From Metaruminococcus_A sp964607135 (lineage in GTDB: Bacteria; Bacillota; Clostridia; Oscillospirales; Ruminococcaceae): 64,000 nt of DNA. Made by a program: the position numbers and the translations under genes. Below, one piece after another: positions 32,632 through 41,272 of this stretch. Numbering within the stretch: the first letter of the stretch is position 1; every line of letters starts with the position of its first letter. The notes beneath the pieces are model-generated. The model was given only the letters and a program-made list of their open reading frames with translations. It was not told where the DNA came from and ran no database searches. Where the stretch lies: contig CAZSIV010000007.1 of the NCBI GenBank assembly GCA_964607135.1, forward strand, positions 18,661 through 82,660. Reading direction: 5' to 3'.

Positions 32632-33399
32632 ATGAATAAAGCACTGCGCAAAGCCGTCATCGCCGGAAACTGGAAGATGAACAAAAACAGGGCGGAAGCC
32701 AAAGCCCTAATCGAAGAGATGAAACCTCTGGTTGCGGGCGCCGACTGCGACGTAATCGTCTGTGTCCCCTTTACCAACCTCGAAACCGCGTTGGATGCCG
32801 TCAAAGGTTCCAACATCAAAGTCGGCGCTGAAAACTGCCACTTTGAAAAATCCGGCGCTTTCACCGGCGAAATCTCCGCCGACATGCTGACCGAAATGGG
32901 GGTCGAGTACGTCATCATCGGCCACAGCGAACGCCGCCAGTATTTTGGCGAGACCGACGTCACTGTCAACAAACGCACCCTCGCCGCACTGAACGCCGGG
33001 TTGAAGGTGATCCTCTGCGTGGGTGAGATGTTGGAAGACCGCGAGCTCGGCATCACGGCGGAGCTGGTCGCTATGCAGACTAAAATCGCGCTGAACGGCG
33101 TTACAAAAGAGAGGCTCAAAAACATCATCATCGCCTATGAGCCGGTCTGGGCGATCGGCACCGGCAAAACCGCAACCGCCGAGCAGGCCAACGAGGTCAA
33201 TGCCATCATCCGGGCGACTGTCGCCTCCCTCTACGGCAAGGAAGCGGCGGATGCGCTCACCGTTCAGTACGGCGGCTCCATGAACGCGAAAAACGCAGAA
33301 GAGCTCCTCGCCCAGCCTGACGTCGACGGCGGTTTGATCGGCGGCGCTTCTCTGAAGGCAGCGGATTTCAGCGTCATTGTCAAGGCAGCTTCCAAATAA
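32632..33399 (+). CDS. tpiA: Triose-phosphate isomerase
   Basis: A 255-residue TIM barrel enzyme interconverting dihydroxyacetone phosphate and glyceraldehyde 3-phosphate. VIAGNWKMNKN near the start, catalytic His in IIGHSERR (near residue 96), catalytic Glu in IIAYEPVWAIGTGKTAT (near 166), and VQYGGSMNAKNAEELL, DGGLIGGASL for phosphate binding. ATG 32632 has GAAGGAG upstream; the 6-codon longer start is less likely. Confidence 0.97.
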   Translation: MNKALRKAVIAGNWKMNKNRAEAKALIEEMKPLVAGADCDVIVCVPFTNLETALDAVKGSNIKVGAENCHFEKSGAFTGEISADMLTEMGVEYVIIGHSERRQYFGETDVTVNKRTLAALNAGLKVILCVGEMLEDRELGITAELVAMQTKIALNGVTKERLKNIIIAYEPVWAIGTGKTATAEQANEVNAIIRATVASLYGKEAADALTVQYGGSMNAKNAEELLAQPDVDGGLIGGASLKAADFSVIVKAASK

Positions 33400-33420
33400 A
33401 TTGAATCAAGAGGGAGAAAG

Positions 33421-34938
33421 ATGAAAAAACCACTGGCACTTATTATTTTAGATGGATTCGGCTACAACAGCTCCGATTACGGCAACGCCGTCGCCGCAGC
33501 CAAAACGCCGAACCTCGACAAGCTTTTCGGCACCTGCCCCCACACCCTGATCGGCGCGTCCGGGATGGACGTCGGCCTTCCGGACGGGCAGATGGGCAAC
33601 TCGGAGGTTGGACACACCAACATCGGCGCAGGGCGGATCGTTTACCAGGAGCTGACGCGGATCACCAAGTCGATCAAAGACGGCGATTTCTTCCAGAACG
33701 AAGCTTTTTCCGCCGCCGTTGAAAACTGCAAGAAAAATGGCAGTGCCCTCCATTTGATGGGTCTGATGTCGGACGGCGGCGTCCACAGCCACAACACCCA
33801 CCTTTTCGGTCTGGTCGAGCTCGCGAAGAGGGCCGGGCTCGAGAAGGTCTTTGTCCACTGCTTCATGGACGGGCGGGACGTCCCCCCGACCTCGGGCAAG
33901 GACTTTATCGCCGAGCTCCAGGAGAAGTTAAAGGAAATCGGCGTTGGAAAGATCGCCACCATCAGCGGCCGCTACTACGCCATGGACCGCGACAACCGCT
34001 GGGAGCGGGTCGAAAAGGCTTACGCTGCCATGGTCTACGGCGAGGGCAATGTAAACCCCTGCCCGGTTGATACGATGGAAAAGTCTTATGCGGCCGACGT
34101 CACGGACGAATTTGTCCTGCCGACTGTCTGCACCGAGGGCGCGGAGATCAGCGCAAACGACAGCGTCATCTTTTTCAACTTCCGCCCCGACCGCGCACGT
34201 GAAATCACCCGTACCTTTGTCGATCCGGATTTCACCGGCTTCGAGCGCAAAAAGGGGTGTTTTCCGCTCTACTTCGTCTGCATGACCCAGTACGACGCCA
34301 CCATGCCGAACGTGAATGTCGCCTTCAAGCCGCAGTCTCTGGTCAACACCTTTGGCGAATATATCAGCGAAAAGGGCTTGACCCAGCTTCGGATTGCCGA
34401 GACGGAGAAATACGCCCATGTCACCTTCTTCTTTAACGGCGGGGTGGAGGCCTCTTTCGAGGGGGAAGACCGCGCGCTGATCCCTTCTCCAAAGGTCGCC
34501 ACCTACGATCTCAAGCCGGAGATGAGCGCCTACGAAGTCTGTGATGAGGTGGTCTCCCGCGTGAATTCCGGGAAGTACGACGTGGTCATCCTCAACTATG
34601 CAAACTGCGACATGGTCGGGCATACCGGCGTGTTTGAGGCTGCGGTCGCTGCTGTAGAAGCGGTCGACACCTGTGTGGGCAGGACGGTTGACGCTATCCT
34701 GGCTCAGGGCGGCGCGGCGCTGATCACAGCCGACCATGGGAACGCCGACCAGATGTATGAGCCGGATGGCTCTCCCTTCACCGCTCACACCACCAATCCC
34801 GTTCCGCTCATCGGCGTCGGGTTGGATGGAAAGGGACTGAAGGAAGGTGGCAGGCTCGCCGATCTGGCGCCGACCATGCTGGAAATCCTCGGTCTTGAAA
34901 AGCCCGCCGAAATGGATGGGCAGTCCCTGCTAAAATAA
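33421..34938 (+). CDS. gpmI: 2,3-bisphosphoglycerate-independent phosphoglycerate mutase
   Basis: A 505-residue metal-dependent mutase. LIILDGFGYN at the start supplies metal ligands; the catalytic serine is in DGQMGNSEVGHTNIGAGR (near residue 62); MDGRDVPPTSG, GRYYAMDRD, FFNFRPDRAREI, and the C-terminal NYANCDMVGHTG and ITADHGNADQM carry further ligands. GAGGGAG precedes ATG. It is 21 bases after tpiA and ends at a strong terminator. Confidence 0.97.
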   Translation: MKKPLALIILDGFGYNSSDYGNAVAAAKTPNLDKLFGTCPHTLIGASGMDVGLPDGQMGNSEVGHTNIGAGRIVYQELTRITKSIKDGDFFQNEAFSAAVENCKKNGSALHLMGLMSDGGVHSHNTHLFGLVELAKRAGLEKVFVHCFMDGRDVPPTSGKDFIAELQEKLKEIGVGKIATISGRYYAMDRDNRWERVEKAYAAMVYGEGNVNPCPVDTMEKSYAADVTDEFVLPTVCTEGAEISANDSVIFFNFRPDRAREITRTFVDPDFTGFERKKGCFPLYFVCMTQYDATMPNVNVAFKPQSLVNTFGEYISEKGLTQLRIAETEKYAHVTFFFNGGVEASFEGEDRALIPSPKVATYDLKPEMSAYEVCDEVVSRVNSGKYDVVILNYANCDMVGHTGVFEAAVAAVEAVDTCVGRTVDAILAQGGAALITADHGNADQMYEPDGSPFTAHTTNPVPLIGVGLDGKGLKEGGRLADLAPTMLEILGLEKPAEMDGQSLLK

Positions 34939-34947
34939 ATACGATCG

Positions 34948-34980
34948 AAAAAGGCTGTGCGATAACGCACAGCCTTTTTT
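34948..34980 (+). terminator. Terminator after gpmI
   Basis: A 14-bp stem, AAAAAGGCTGTGCG and CGCACAGCCTTTTT, with an ATAA tetraloop and a T-run. Confidence 0.9.
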
Positions 34981-34983
34981 GTT

Positions 34984-35024
34984 AAAAAATACGCCTTTGC
35001 AGACTCAATCCGCGAAGGCGTATT
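34984..35024 (-). terminator. Terminator after gltA
   Basis: On the minus strand AATACGCCTT pairs with AAGGCGTATT across a 17-base loop, followed by a T-run (A-run at 34984-34989 on the plus strand). It is back to back with the gpmI terminator. Confidence 0.8.
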
Positions 35025-35030
35025 AAAAAT

Positions 35031-36404
35031 TTACCGTTCGTCGAGAACGACATATTCCCTCGGCTCCGTAATGCTTTTGTAAGCGGGTCGGATGATCTTC
35101 CCGACATTCACCAGCTCTTCCAGCCGGTGCGCGCTCCATCCGGCGATCCGCGCAATGGCAAAAATCGGCGTATAAAGCTCGAGCGGCAGGTTGAGCATAT
35201 GATAGACAAAACCGCTGTAGAAATCGATATTCGCGCTGACGCCTTTGTAGATATGCCGCTCCTCCGCGATAATCTGGGGCGCCAGCCGCTCTACAAGGGA
35301 ATAAAGCTGGAATTCTTCCGTCAGACCCTTTTCCTCCGACAAGCTTTTTACAAACTTTTTAAAGATATTGGCACGCGGATCGGACAGGGAGTAAACCGCA
35401 TGCCCCATTCCGTAAATCAGCCCCGCCCGGTCGAATGCCTCTTTATTGAGAAGCGCTCGCAGATAGCGCCCAACCTCCTCTTCGTCGGTCCAATCGCTTA
35501 CCGTCCGCTTCATATCCTCAAACATCCTGACGACCTTGATGTTCGCGCCGCCGTGTTTCGGGCCCTTGAGCGAGCCGAGAGAGGCGGCGATCGTCGAGTA
35601 TGTATCCGTCCCGGAGGAAGAGACCACATGGGTGGTAAAGGTGGAGTTATTTCCGCCGCCGTGCTCTGCGTGGAGCACCAGAGCGACGTCGAGAATCCTC
35701 GCTTCGAGTTCGGTAAACCTGCTGTCCGGCCGGAGAATGTAAAGCAGATTCTCCGCTGTAGACAGCTCCGGCTGCGGGCTGTGGATAAAGAGGCTGTTCC
35801 CATCATGGTAATGGCTGTACGCCTGATAACCGTAAACCGAGAGGAGCGGAAACAGCGCGATCAGCTGGAGGCACTGGCGCAGCACATTCGGGATGGATGT
35901 ATCATCTGCCGCATCGTCGTAGGAGTAAAGGGTCAGCACACTGCGCGCCAGGGTATTCATCATATCCGCGCTCGGCGCCTTCATAATAATATCCCGCACA
36001 AAGCTGGTGGGGAGAGAGCGGTAATTGGCGAGGAGCTCTTTAAAATCGTTGAGCTGCCGACGAGTCGGCAACTCCCCAAAAAGAAGCAGATAGGTCGCCT
36101 CTTCAAAACCAAAACGCTTTTCCCGGATAAATCCGCCTACAATTTTTTCAATGTTGACGCCGCGGTAATAAAGTTTCCCCTCACAGGGGATTTTTTTTCC
36201 GTCCACGATTTTATGGGACTGAATATCCGAAATTTCAGTCAACCCGGTCAAAACACCATTTCCGTTGATATCGCGCAGACCGCGGTTTACCTCATGCTTT
36301 TTAAACAGGGCAGGATCGATGTAATTATTCTTCTCGCAAAGCTTGGAAAGTTCCCGAATTTCGGGGGTAATTTCATCGTATAGGTTCGTTACCAGGCTTG
36401 CCAT
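35031..36404 (-). CDS. gltA: Citrate synthase
   Basis: A 457-residue Si-type citrate synthase joining acetyl-CoA and oxaloacetate. The catalytic residues are in LHAEHGGGNNSTF (His), GPKHGGANIKV and YGMGHAVY (His), and ANIDFYSGFVYHMLNLP (Asp). The N-terminal extension before the YRGVNIEKIV segment fits longer clostridial enzymes that feed glutamate synthesis. It is monocistronic with its own promoter and terminator; no aconitase or isocitrate dehydrogenase gene is adjacent. Confidence 0.93.
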   Translation of the reverse strand: MASLVTNLYDEITPEIRELSKLCEKNNYIDPALFKKHEVNRGLRDINGNGVLTGLTEISDIQSHKIVDGKKIPCEGKLYYRGVNIEKIVGGFIREKRFGFEEATYLLLFGELPTRRQLNDFKELLANYRSLPTSFVRDIIMKAPSADMMNTLARSVLTLYSYDDAADDTSIPNVLRQCLQLIALFPLLSVYGYQAYSHYHDGNSLFIHSPQPELSTAENLLYILRPDSRFTELEARILDVALVLHAEHGGGNNSTFTTHVVSSSGTDTYSTIAASLGSLKGPKHGGANIKVVRMFEDMKRTVSDWTDEEEVGRYLRALLNKEAFDRAGLIYGMGHAVYSLSDPRANIFKKFVKSLSEEKGLTEEFQLYSLVERLAPQIIAEERHIYKGVSANIDFYSGFVYHMLNLPLELYTPIFAIARIAGWSAHRLEELVNVGKIIRPAYKSITEPREYVVLDER

Positions 36405-36784
36405 AATACACCCGCCTTTCTGTAATCGTAGTTTCCTCAGTTAACGAGGACAATAATACTAATAATATAGCAATTTTATTAACGTGTTGTGAATCAGATT
36501 AAAGAATTCTAAAAACGTCGTCTTTAATTTGTAATATATTGTCAAAATTCAGTTTAATCTCTGCTGAAAAAACTAAAGTTACTCACTTTTTGAGTGAAAA
36601 ATCCATCTATCATTCGATTTTTCTGGTGCGAAATTGTCATCCGTATGACGGTCTCTTTCTTTATCACCAAAGTTGCCTCAGCCCGAAGTCAAAGAGAAGG
36701 AGAATTTTGGTATAGTAAAGAAACCCGGTGAATATATTAAACTGAAACGCCGACCAACATTTTCAAAAGAAAGAGGCTGTTAGA
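36405..36784. other. Intergenic region between gltA and cwlJ
   Basis: This 380-base AT-rich divergent spacer holds the gltA promoter on the minus strand. On the plus side an extended TGGTATAGT sequence (near 36708-36716) could be part of a promoter for cwlJ. In B. subtilis cwlJ is read by the mother-cell sigma factor, and no clear sigma-E box was recognised. No gene is seen. Confidence 0.5.
36464..36493 (-). promoter_or_regulatory. Candidate promoter of gltA
   Basis: TTCACA (36488-36493) and TATATT (36464-36469) on the minus strand, 18-base spacer, about 60 bases before the gltA start. Confidence 0.55.
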
Positions 36785-37222
36785 ATGGCATTTTCCGATT
36801 TGGAAATTTTAGCGCGGATTTTATTATGTGAGGCGGGCGGTGAAGGAGAAAACGGGATGAAGGCCGTCGCCTGTGTCGTCATGAACCGGGTGCAGGTGGA
36901 CTATGGGGAATACGGGCGGCTGGAACCGACTATCCGGGCGATCATCTACCAGCCGGGACAATTCGACTGCGTCAGGGAAGAAATCCGCGGGCGGTATAAC
37001 CCACAAAATATTTACAACATGCGTCCCACCCAGGTTCATTACGACATCGCAAACTGGGCGATTGCCGGCAATCGCCTGACCAACCTCGGTTTTGCGCTTT
37101 GGTATTTCAATCCCTTTGCTCCAAACTGCCGTCAAAACTTCCCCAGCAATGTCGGAGAATTCGTCATACGGATTGGAGACCACTGCTTTTATAACCCAAC
37201 AGCGGCTTATGCCGACACATAA
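36785..37222 (+). CDS. cwlJ: Spore cortex-lytic cell wall hydrolase CwlJ
   Basis: A 145-residue protein of the SleB/CwlJ hydrolase family. LARILLCEAGGEGENGMKAV contains the catalytic Glu; VVMNRVQVDYG and a C-terminal NCRQNFPSNVGEFVIRIGDHCFYNP are typical. It lacks a signal peptide, as known CwlJ does, because it is made in the mother cell and sits in the coat, where it degrades cortex during germination. The gene downstream is gerQ, whose product CwlJ needs in B. subtilis. This is direct evidence that the organism sporulates. Confidence 0.93.
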   Translation: MAFSDLEILARILLCEAGGEGENGMKAVACVVMNRVQVDYGEYGRLEPTIRAIIYQPGQFDCVREEIRGRYNPQNIYNMRPTQVHYDIANWAIAGNRLTNLGFALWYFNPFAPNCRQNFPSNVGEFVIRIGDHCFYNPTAAYADT

Positions 37223-37240
37223 TCAATGGAGGAATCGTTT

Positions 37241-37693
37241 ATGGATTATTACACATCTCCGGAAAAAAATTGTTTTCCTTCTAAGGACAACGGGAACAAC
37301 ACCGCCTCTTCCACCCCGCCCCAGCGGGAAAATCCCCCCCGTGACGAAACCCCATCGCCGATTCAGCAGGCAGAATCCAGAAAACAATTCCGATCGCCTC
37401 TGGTTCAGTCGAGCTTCGACAGCGAAGAAATGCAGGGATCGATGCAGAACATACTGGCGCAGAACGTTGGGGAATATGTCGTCATTGAATTTCTGATCGG
37501 CACGGCGCGGATCATGCGCAAACAGGGACTCCTTTATTTCGTCGGCAGAAGCTATGTCACATTGTACGACGATATGCAGCGCGACTATATCGTCTGCGAC
37601 CTTTTTTCGATCAAGTTCGTCTATTTCTACTATCCGGGCGTCCGGCCGCGTCGGAACTACAATACCCTCCCAAACACCAATTCATCCAACTAA
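37241..37693 (+). CDS. gerQ: Spore coat protein GerQ
   Basis: A 150-residue protein with a polar, Pro/Ser-rich N-terminal half (about 1-70) and a conserved C-terminal domain: MQNILAQNVGEYVVIEFLIG, then GLLYFVGRSYVTLYD and DLFSIKFVYFYYPG. This fits GerQ (YwdL), the coat protein that anchors CwlJ. GGAGGA lies before ATG 37241. The gene is 18 bases after cwlJ, an arrangement also known from Bacillus. Confidence 0.88.
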   Translation: MDYYTSPEKNCFPSKDNGNNTASSTPPQRENPPRDETPSPIQQAESRKQFRSPLVQSSFDSEEMQGSMQNILAQNVGEYVVIEFLIGTARIMRKQGLLYFVGRSYVTLYDDMQRDYIVCDLFSIKFVYFYYPGVRPRRNYNTLPNTNSSN

Positions 37694-37739
37694 AAAGGAT
37701 TTCCTGATCGGTTCAAAAACAAATCGAAAATATCCGCCG

Positions 37740-37770
37740 GGGCCGGATTTACAAATTGTAAATCCGGCCC
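37740..37770 (+). terminator. Stem-loop after gerQ
   Basis: A perfect 14-bp stem, GGGCCGGATTTACA and TGTAAATCCGGCCC, with a 3-base loop, 47 bases after the gerQ stop. There is no strong T-run (TGTAATATT follows), so it may stop or stabilise the transcript. Confidence 0.6.
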
Positions 37771-38077
37771 TGTAATATTACCGTTTCGCCCTTCTGAAAT
37801 TTCGGCGTTTCAAGAAGTTTTAGATACAAGGCAAAAATCCGGGCAATCAATCCATGTCGCCCACCAAAGTTTTACCGGCCTTTAACGGTTTCAATAGTTC
37901 GATTGGCATATTCTGCGTGATCCCGACGGGACAGCATGGCGGAGGGACGCCTTTACAAGCAGATGCGATTTAGTCCTGTCTTACGAGATGACTTTCGCGA
38001 GATTGAAATCAAAAGCTGGAAAGAGATACAGGAGACAAACCGATCAGGCTAACCTAAAGAGATCGAAGATCATATAT
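37771..38077. other. Intergenic region of about 300 bases, no gene seen
   Basis: Moderately GC-rich sequence without an open frame of 60 codons or a recognised RNA motif. It is bounded by the gerQ stem-loop and by the strong terminator at 38078, which would also end any plus-strand transcript started here. A small RNA cannot be excluded. Confidence 0.4.
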
Positions 38078-38113
38078 AAAAAGCCTGAAAACCAAAAGGT
38101 TTTCAGGCTTTTT
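38078..38113. terminator. Strong bidirectional terminator downstream of the chemoreceptor
   Basis: A 16-bp stem, AAAAAGCCTGAAAACC and GGTTTTCAGGCTTTTT, with an AAAA loop. A and T runs at both sides serve both strands; the minus-strand chemoreceptor gene ends 102 bases away. Confidence 0.85.
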
Positions 38114-38214
38114 GTCTTACAAAACCATCAAAAGCATCCATCCGCTTTTGCAGAGAACGACTGACAGATCAGACCTTCTCAATGCCACACATTGACGTAC
38201 CGAATTAAAAAGCT

Positions 38215-39864
38215 TTAGCGTTTCAAGCGGAATTTTTTGGTCTGATTCTGGAGCCTGCGCGCCTGTTCGAAAAGCTCTGTGCTGACCGCCGCCGACTCCT
38301 CACTGCTGGCCGAATTGGTTTGAACCACCGAAGAAATCTGGCCAACACCCTCTGTTACCTGTGCGATAGATTCCGCCTCGTCGCGTACAGCATCGGCAAC
38401 TACTCCAATATCGTCGTTGGAGTGCGTTACCAGCTCCAGCGTCTTTTGCAGGGCTCCGGAAACTTCACCTACAATCTCGCTGCCTCTGCCCGCCGCCTTC
38501 ACACTGTTGTCGATCAAATCTTTTGTAGCCTTCGCCGCTTCGTCAGACCGGGCCGCGAGACTCCGCACTTCATCGGCTACCACAGCAAATCCTTTTCCCG
38601 CCGCACCGGCCCGGGCAGCTTCCACCGCTGCATTCAGCGCCAAAATGTTGGTCTGGAATGCAATGTCTTCGATTGTGGCAATGATCTGTCCAATCTGCTC
38701 GGAAGTACTGCTGATATCCGCCATAGCGGACACCATCTGATCCATCTGCTTGCCGCTGACTGAAATCTGCTCCCCTGTCAAACGGGCGCGTTCCTGGGCG
38801 TTCATAGCAATCTCTACGTTCTTCTCAGCGCTCTTGGAAAGATCGTCCAGCGTTGCAAACAGCTCTTCAACAGAACTGGCCTGCTCTGTGGCGCCCTGTG
38901 CCAAAGACTGTGAGCTGCTGGAAAGCTGCTCCGCATTTTCGGAAATGCGCTGCTCCGCCTGCATAATCTGCTCCAAAACTGTGGACAGCGTCGTAGTAAA
39001 GCTTTCAATCGAGGTCTGAATCGAACTGAAGTCCCCGATATAATTTGCGGAGGTTTGGACGTTGAAATTGCCCTCCGAGAGCTGGCCCATGATGCGGTTG
39101 ATATCCGCCACATAGCTGTCTATCAACTTCATCGAATGCTTCAGCGTACCAGCCAAATCACCCAACTCGTTTTCAGCGCTGTAAGACAGATCCAACTTCA
39201 GCCGGCCTTCCTGCAAAGGCTTGCTGCTGTTGGTGATATGTATAATTGGCTTGACAACGCCGCGCAGCACATAATAGACCAGACTAATTAAGCAGGCCAA
39301 CGCCAAAAGGAGACAGACGGCGGAAGTGATATGCATAATCACAAGAGTGGTTTCAATCTCTGCCTGATTCTCAGCGCTCAAAACGCCTGCGCGCTCAATC
39401 ACCTGGTCCAGCAGCCCCACCAGAGTGGTGAGATTGGACTGTATCGTCCCCTGATAATAAGTTTGCGCCTGGGCAGGATCGTTTTCCATCAACCCGAGCA
39501 CGTAGGTTGCCGACTCATGGAGCTCCTTATGCAGTGGCTCCAGCTGAGAGCGCAGCTCCAAAACATCCGGGTCATCCGTTCCCTCTTCGCCATAAAGCCA
39601 CTTTCCCAAAACGCAGGAAGTCGGATCGATGCTCCCGGTAAATTCAGTGCCGGCATACAACGCGTTACTGAGATTCGAAGCCCATTTATAATGGGCAACC
39701 TCCGCTCGCTGCGCCCTGTCCAGCAAAGCATTGGCCTGGGCTGCGTCTGCTTGTATTCCCTGGATGCGAAAAATATTAAAAGTCGTCATAAAACTGAACA
39801 GGAGTGTCGAAGCGAGGGCGGCGGCAACACGAATGCCCACCATTTTTTTTATGCTTTTTTTCAT
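38215..39864 (-). CDS. Methyl-accepting chemotaxis protein with CZB-like sensor
   Basis: A 549-residue receptor: membrane helix 1 near residues 10-33, an extracytoplasmic sensor domain (about 35-175), helix 2 near 175-200, HAMP (about 200-260) and a cytoplasmic signalling coiled coil whose hairpin tip reads AFQTNILALNAAVEAARAG, followed by FAVVADEVRSLAARS. The sensor carries His 58 (AHYKW), Cys 84 (SCVLGKW), His 112 and His 116 (LHKELHES), the pattern of chemoreceptor zinc-binding (CZB) domains. It would signal to CheA/CheW, which lie outside the window, so the cell is probably motile. A promoter lies at 40045. Confidence 0.93.
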   Translation of the reverse strand: MKKSIKKMVGIRVAAALASTLLFSFMTTFNIFRIQGIQADAAQANALLDRAQRAEVAHYKWASNLSNALYAGTEFTGSIDPTSCVLGKWLYGEEGTDDPDVLELRSQLEPLHKELHESATYVLGLMENDPAQAQTYYQGTIQSNLTTLVGLLDQVIERAGVLSAENQAEIETTLVIMHITSAVCLLLALACLISLVYYVLRGVVKPIIHITNSSKPLQEGRLKLDLSYSAENELGDLAGTLKHSMKLIDSYVADINRIMGQLSEGNFNVQTSANYIGDFSSIQTSIESFTTTLSTVLEQIMQAEQRISENAEQLSSSSQSLAQGATEQASSVEELFATLDDLSKSAEKNVEIAMNAQERARLTGEQISVSGKQMDQMVSAMADISSTSEQIGQIIATIEDIAFQTNILALNAAVEAARAGAAGKGFAVVADEVRSLAARSDEAAKATKDLIDNSVKAAGRGSEIVGEVSGALQKTLELVTHSNDDIGVVADAVRDEAESIAQVTEGVGQISSVVQTNSASSEESAAVSTELFEQARRLQNQTKKFRLKR

Positions 39865-40044
39865 ACACGCTCATTCCTTCTGTTTAATTGCTTTGCCTGT
39901 TCTTTTTTCACAGCCAAACACCTTACCAGATGACAAAAAGTGCGCGGCGTCATAGGGCGTCTCGCACTGGGTAAGAAGAACAGTCAAAAGACAGCTTAAA
40001 AATATGACCAGACAAATTTATAAAATAAAATTCATCTATTATTT

Positions 40045-40073
40045 ATAATACACCTATCCGCCGTATTTTGCAA
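40045..40073 (-). promoter_or_regulatory. Promoter of the chemoreceptor gene
   Basis: TTGCAA (40068-40073) and TATTAT (40045-40050) on the minus strand, 17-base spacer. The untranslated leader would be about 175 bases; nothing recognisable is seen in it. Confidence 0.7.
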
Positions 40074-40176
40074 TGTTAAATCTTGTTTTTTCCAAAGAAA
40101 ATATAGGTGCCTATCCTTACAAAGCACAAAGGCATTTCACCTTTTGGAACTGTCCCGGAATAAAACGACTCCAAAG

Positions 40177-40212
40177 CCGATGGCGGCACAGTCAACGCTG
40201 CGCCGCCATCGG
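40177..40212 (-). terminator. Terminator after galE
   Basis: An 11-bp GC-rich stem, CCGATGGCGGC (40177-40187) and GCCGCCATCGG (40202-40212), 36 bases after the galE stop on the minus strand. The T-run is short (CTTTGG, then TTTTATT). Confidence 0.65.
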
Positions 40213-40247
40213 TCTTTCTATGTCATATTCCAGCCAAACGACCCACT

Positions 40248-41246
40248 TTACCGGCTGCACCGGATAAACTTCCAACTGTCCCGGCACATCTCCGTAATCC
40301 CTTTTTCCGCATGCCAGTGGAGAACCCGCTCCGCCTTGCTCGTATCGGCATAAGCGGAGGCAATATCTCCGGCCCGGCGGGAAACAATTTTGTACGGAAC
40401 CCGAACGTTATTCGTTTTCTCGAAGGCTTGAACCATTTCCAAAACGCTGGTTCCATGCCCCGTTCCAAGATTAAAAGGCTCCGCGCCCGTATGACTTGCC
40501 GCATAGTCCAAGGCGGCGAGGTGTCCTTTTGCCAGATCGACCACATGGATATAATCCCGCACCCCGGTTCCATCCGGCGTGTCGTAATCGTTGCCGTACA
40601 CCTTCAGTTCCGGCAGAACGCCATCCGCCACCTGCGCGATATAAGGCAGGAGGTTATTGGGAATTCCGTTCGGGCTCTCCCCGATCAGCCCGCTTTCGTG
40701 CGCTCCAATCGGGTTGAAATACCGCAGGAGGACAGCGCTCCAGGACGGATCGGCACGGCAAAGGTCCTGCAGGATCTGCTCGATCATCACCTTGGTATAG
40801 CCGTAAGGGTTGGTCGCGGAGATCGGGTATCCCTCTTTGAAGGGGACGGGATTGTCCATCCCGTAAACCGTCGCAGAAGAGGAAAAAACGATTCTTTTGC
40901 AGCCCGCCGCTTTCATCGTTTCAAGCAGAATCAGCGTGCCCGCAATATTGTTCCAGTAATATTCCAGCGGCTTTTCAACCGACTCGCCAACCGCCTTATA
41001 GCCCGCAAAATGGATGACCGCCTCAACCGGATTTTCAGCAAAAACATCCTCTAATTCCCGGCGGTCGAGAAGATCCACCCGATAAAACCGAAGGTCCTTT
41101 CCGGTAATCTCCCGGATTTTATCCACCGCCTCCTCTTTGGAGTTGCTGAGGTTGTCCACGATGACGACCTCGTGGCCTGCATTCAAAAGCTCTACGCAGG
41201 TGTGGCTCCCAATAAATCCAGCTCCGCCTGTAACCAATACCTTCAT
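40248..41246 (-). CDS. galE: UDP-glucose 4-epimerase
   Basis: A 332-residue short-chain dehydrogenase/reductase enzyme interconverting UDP-galactose and UDP-glucose. VLVTGGAGFIGSHTCVELL binds NAD. VIHFAGYKAVGESVEKPLEYY, FSSSATVYG, NPYGYTKVMIEQIL (YxxxK) and LRYFNPIGAHESGLIGE are GalE motifs. ATG 41246 follows GGAAGGA. It is 26 bases after galK; the two make a Leloir galactose pathway with galT not in view. Confidence 0.96.
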   Translation of the reverse strand: MKVLVTGGAGFIGSHTCVELLNAGHEVVIVDNLSNSKEEAVDKIREITGKDLRFYRVDLLDRRELEDVFAENPVEAVIHFAGYKAVGESVEKPLEYYWNNIAGTLILLETMKAAGCKRIVFSSSATVYGMDNPVPFKEGYPISATNPYGYTKVMIEQILQDLCRADPSWSAVLLRYFNPIGAHESGLIGESPNGIPNNLLPYIAQVADGVLPELKVYGNDYDTPDGTGVRDYIHVVDLAKGHLAALDYAASHTGAEPFNLGTGHGTSVLEMVQAFEKTNNVRVPYKIVSRRAGDIASAYADTSKAERVLHWHAEKGITEMCRDSWKFIRCSR

Positions 41247-41272
41247 CGATAATCCTTCCTTTCTCATCGTTT

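Noticed and set aside
35127..36383. Plus-strand open frame of 418 codons opposite gltA
   Set aside because: It is an antisense shadow of citrate synthase.
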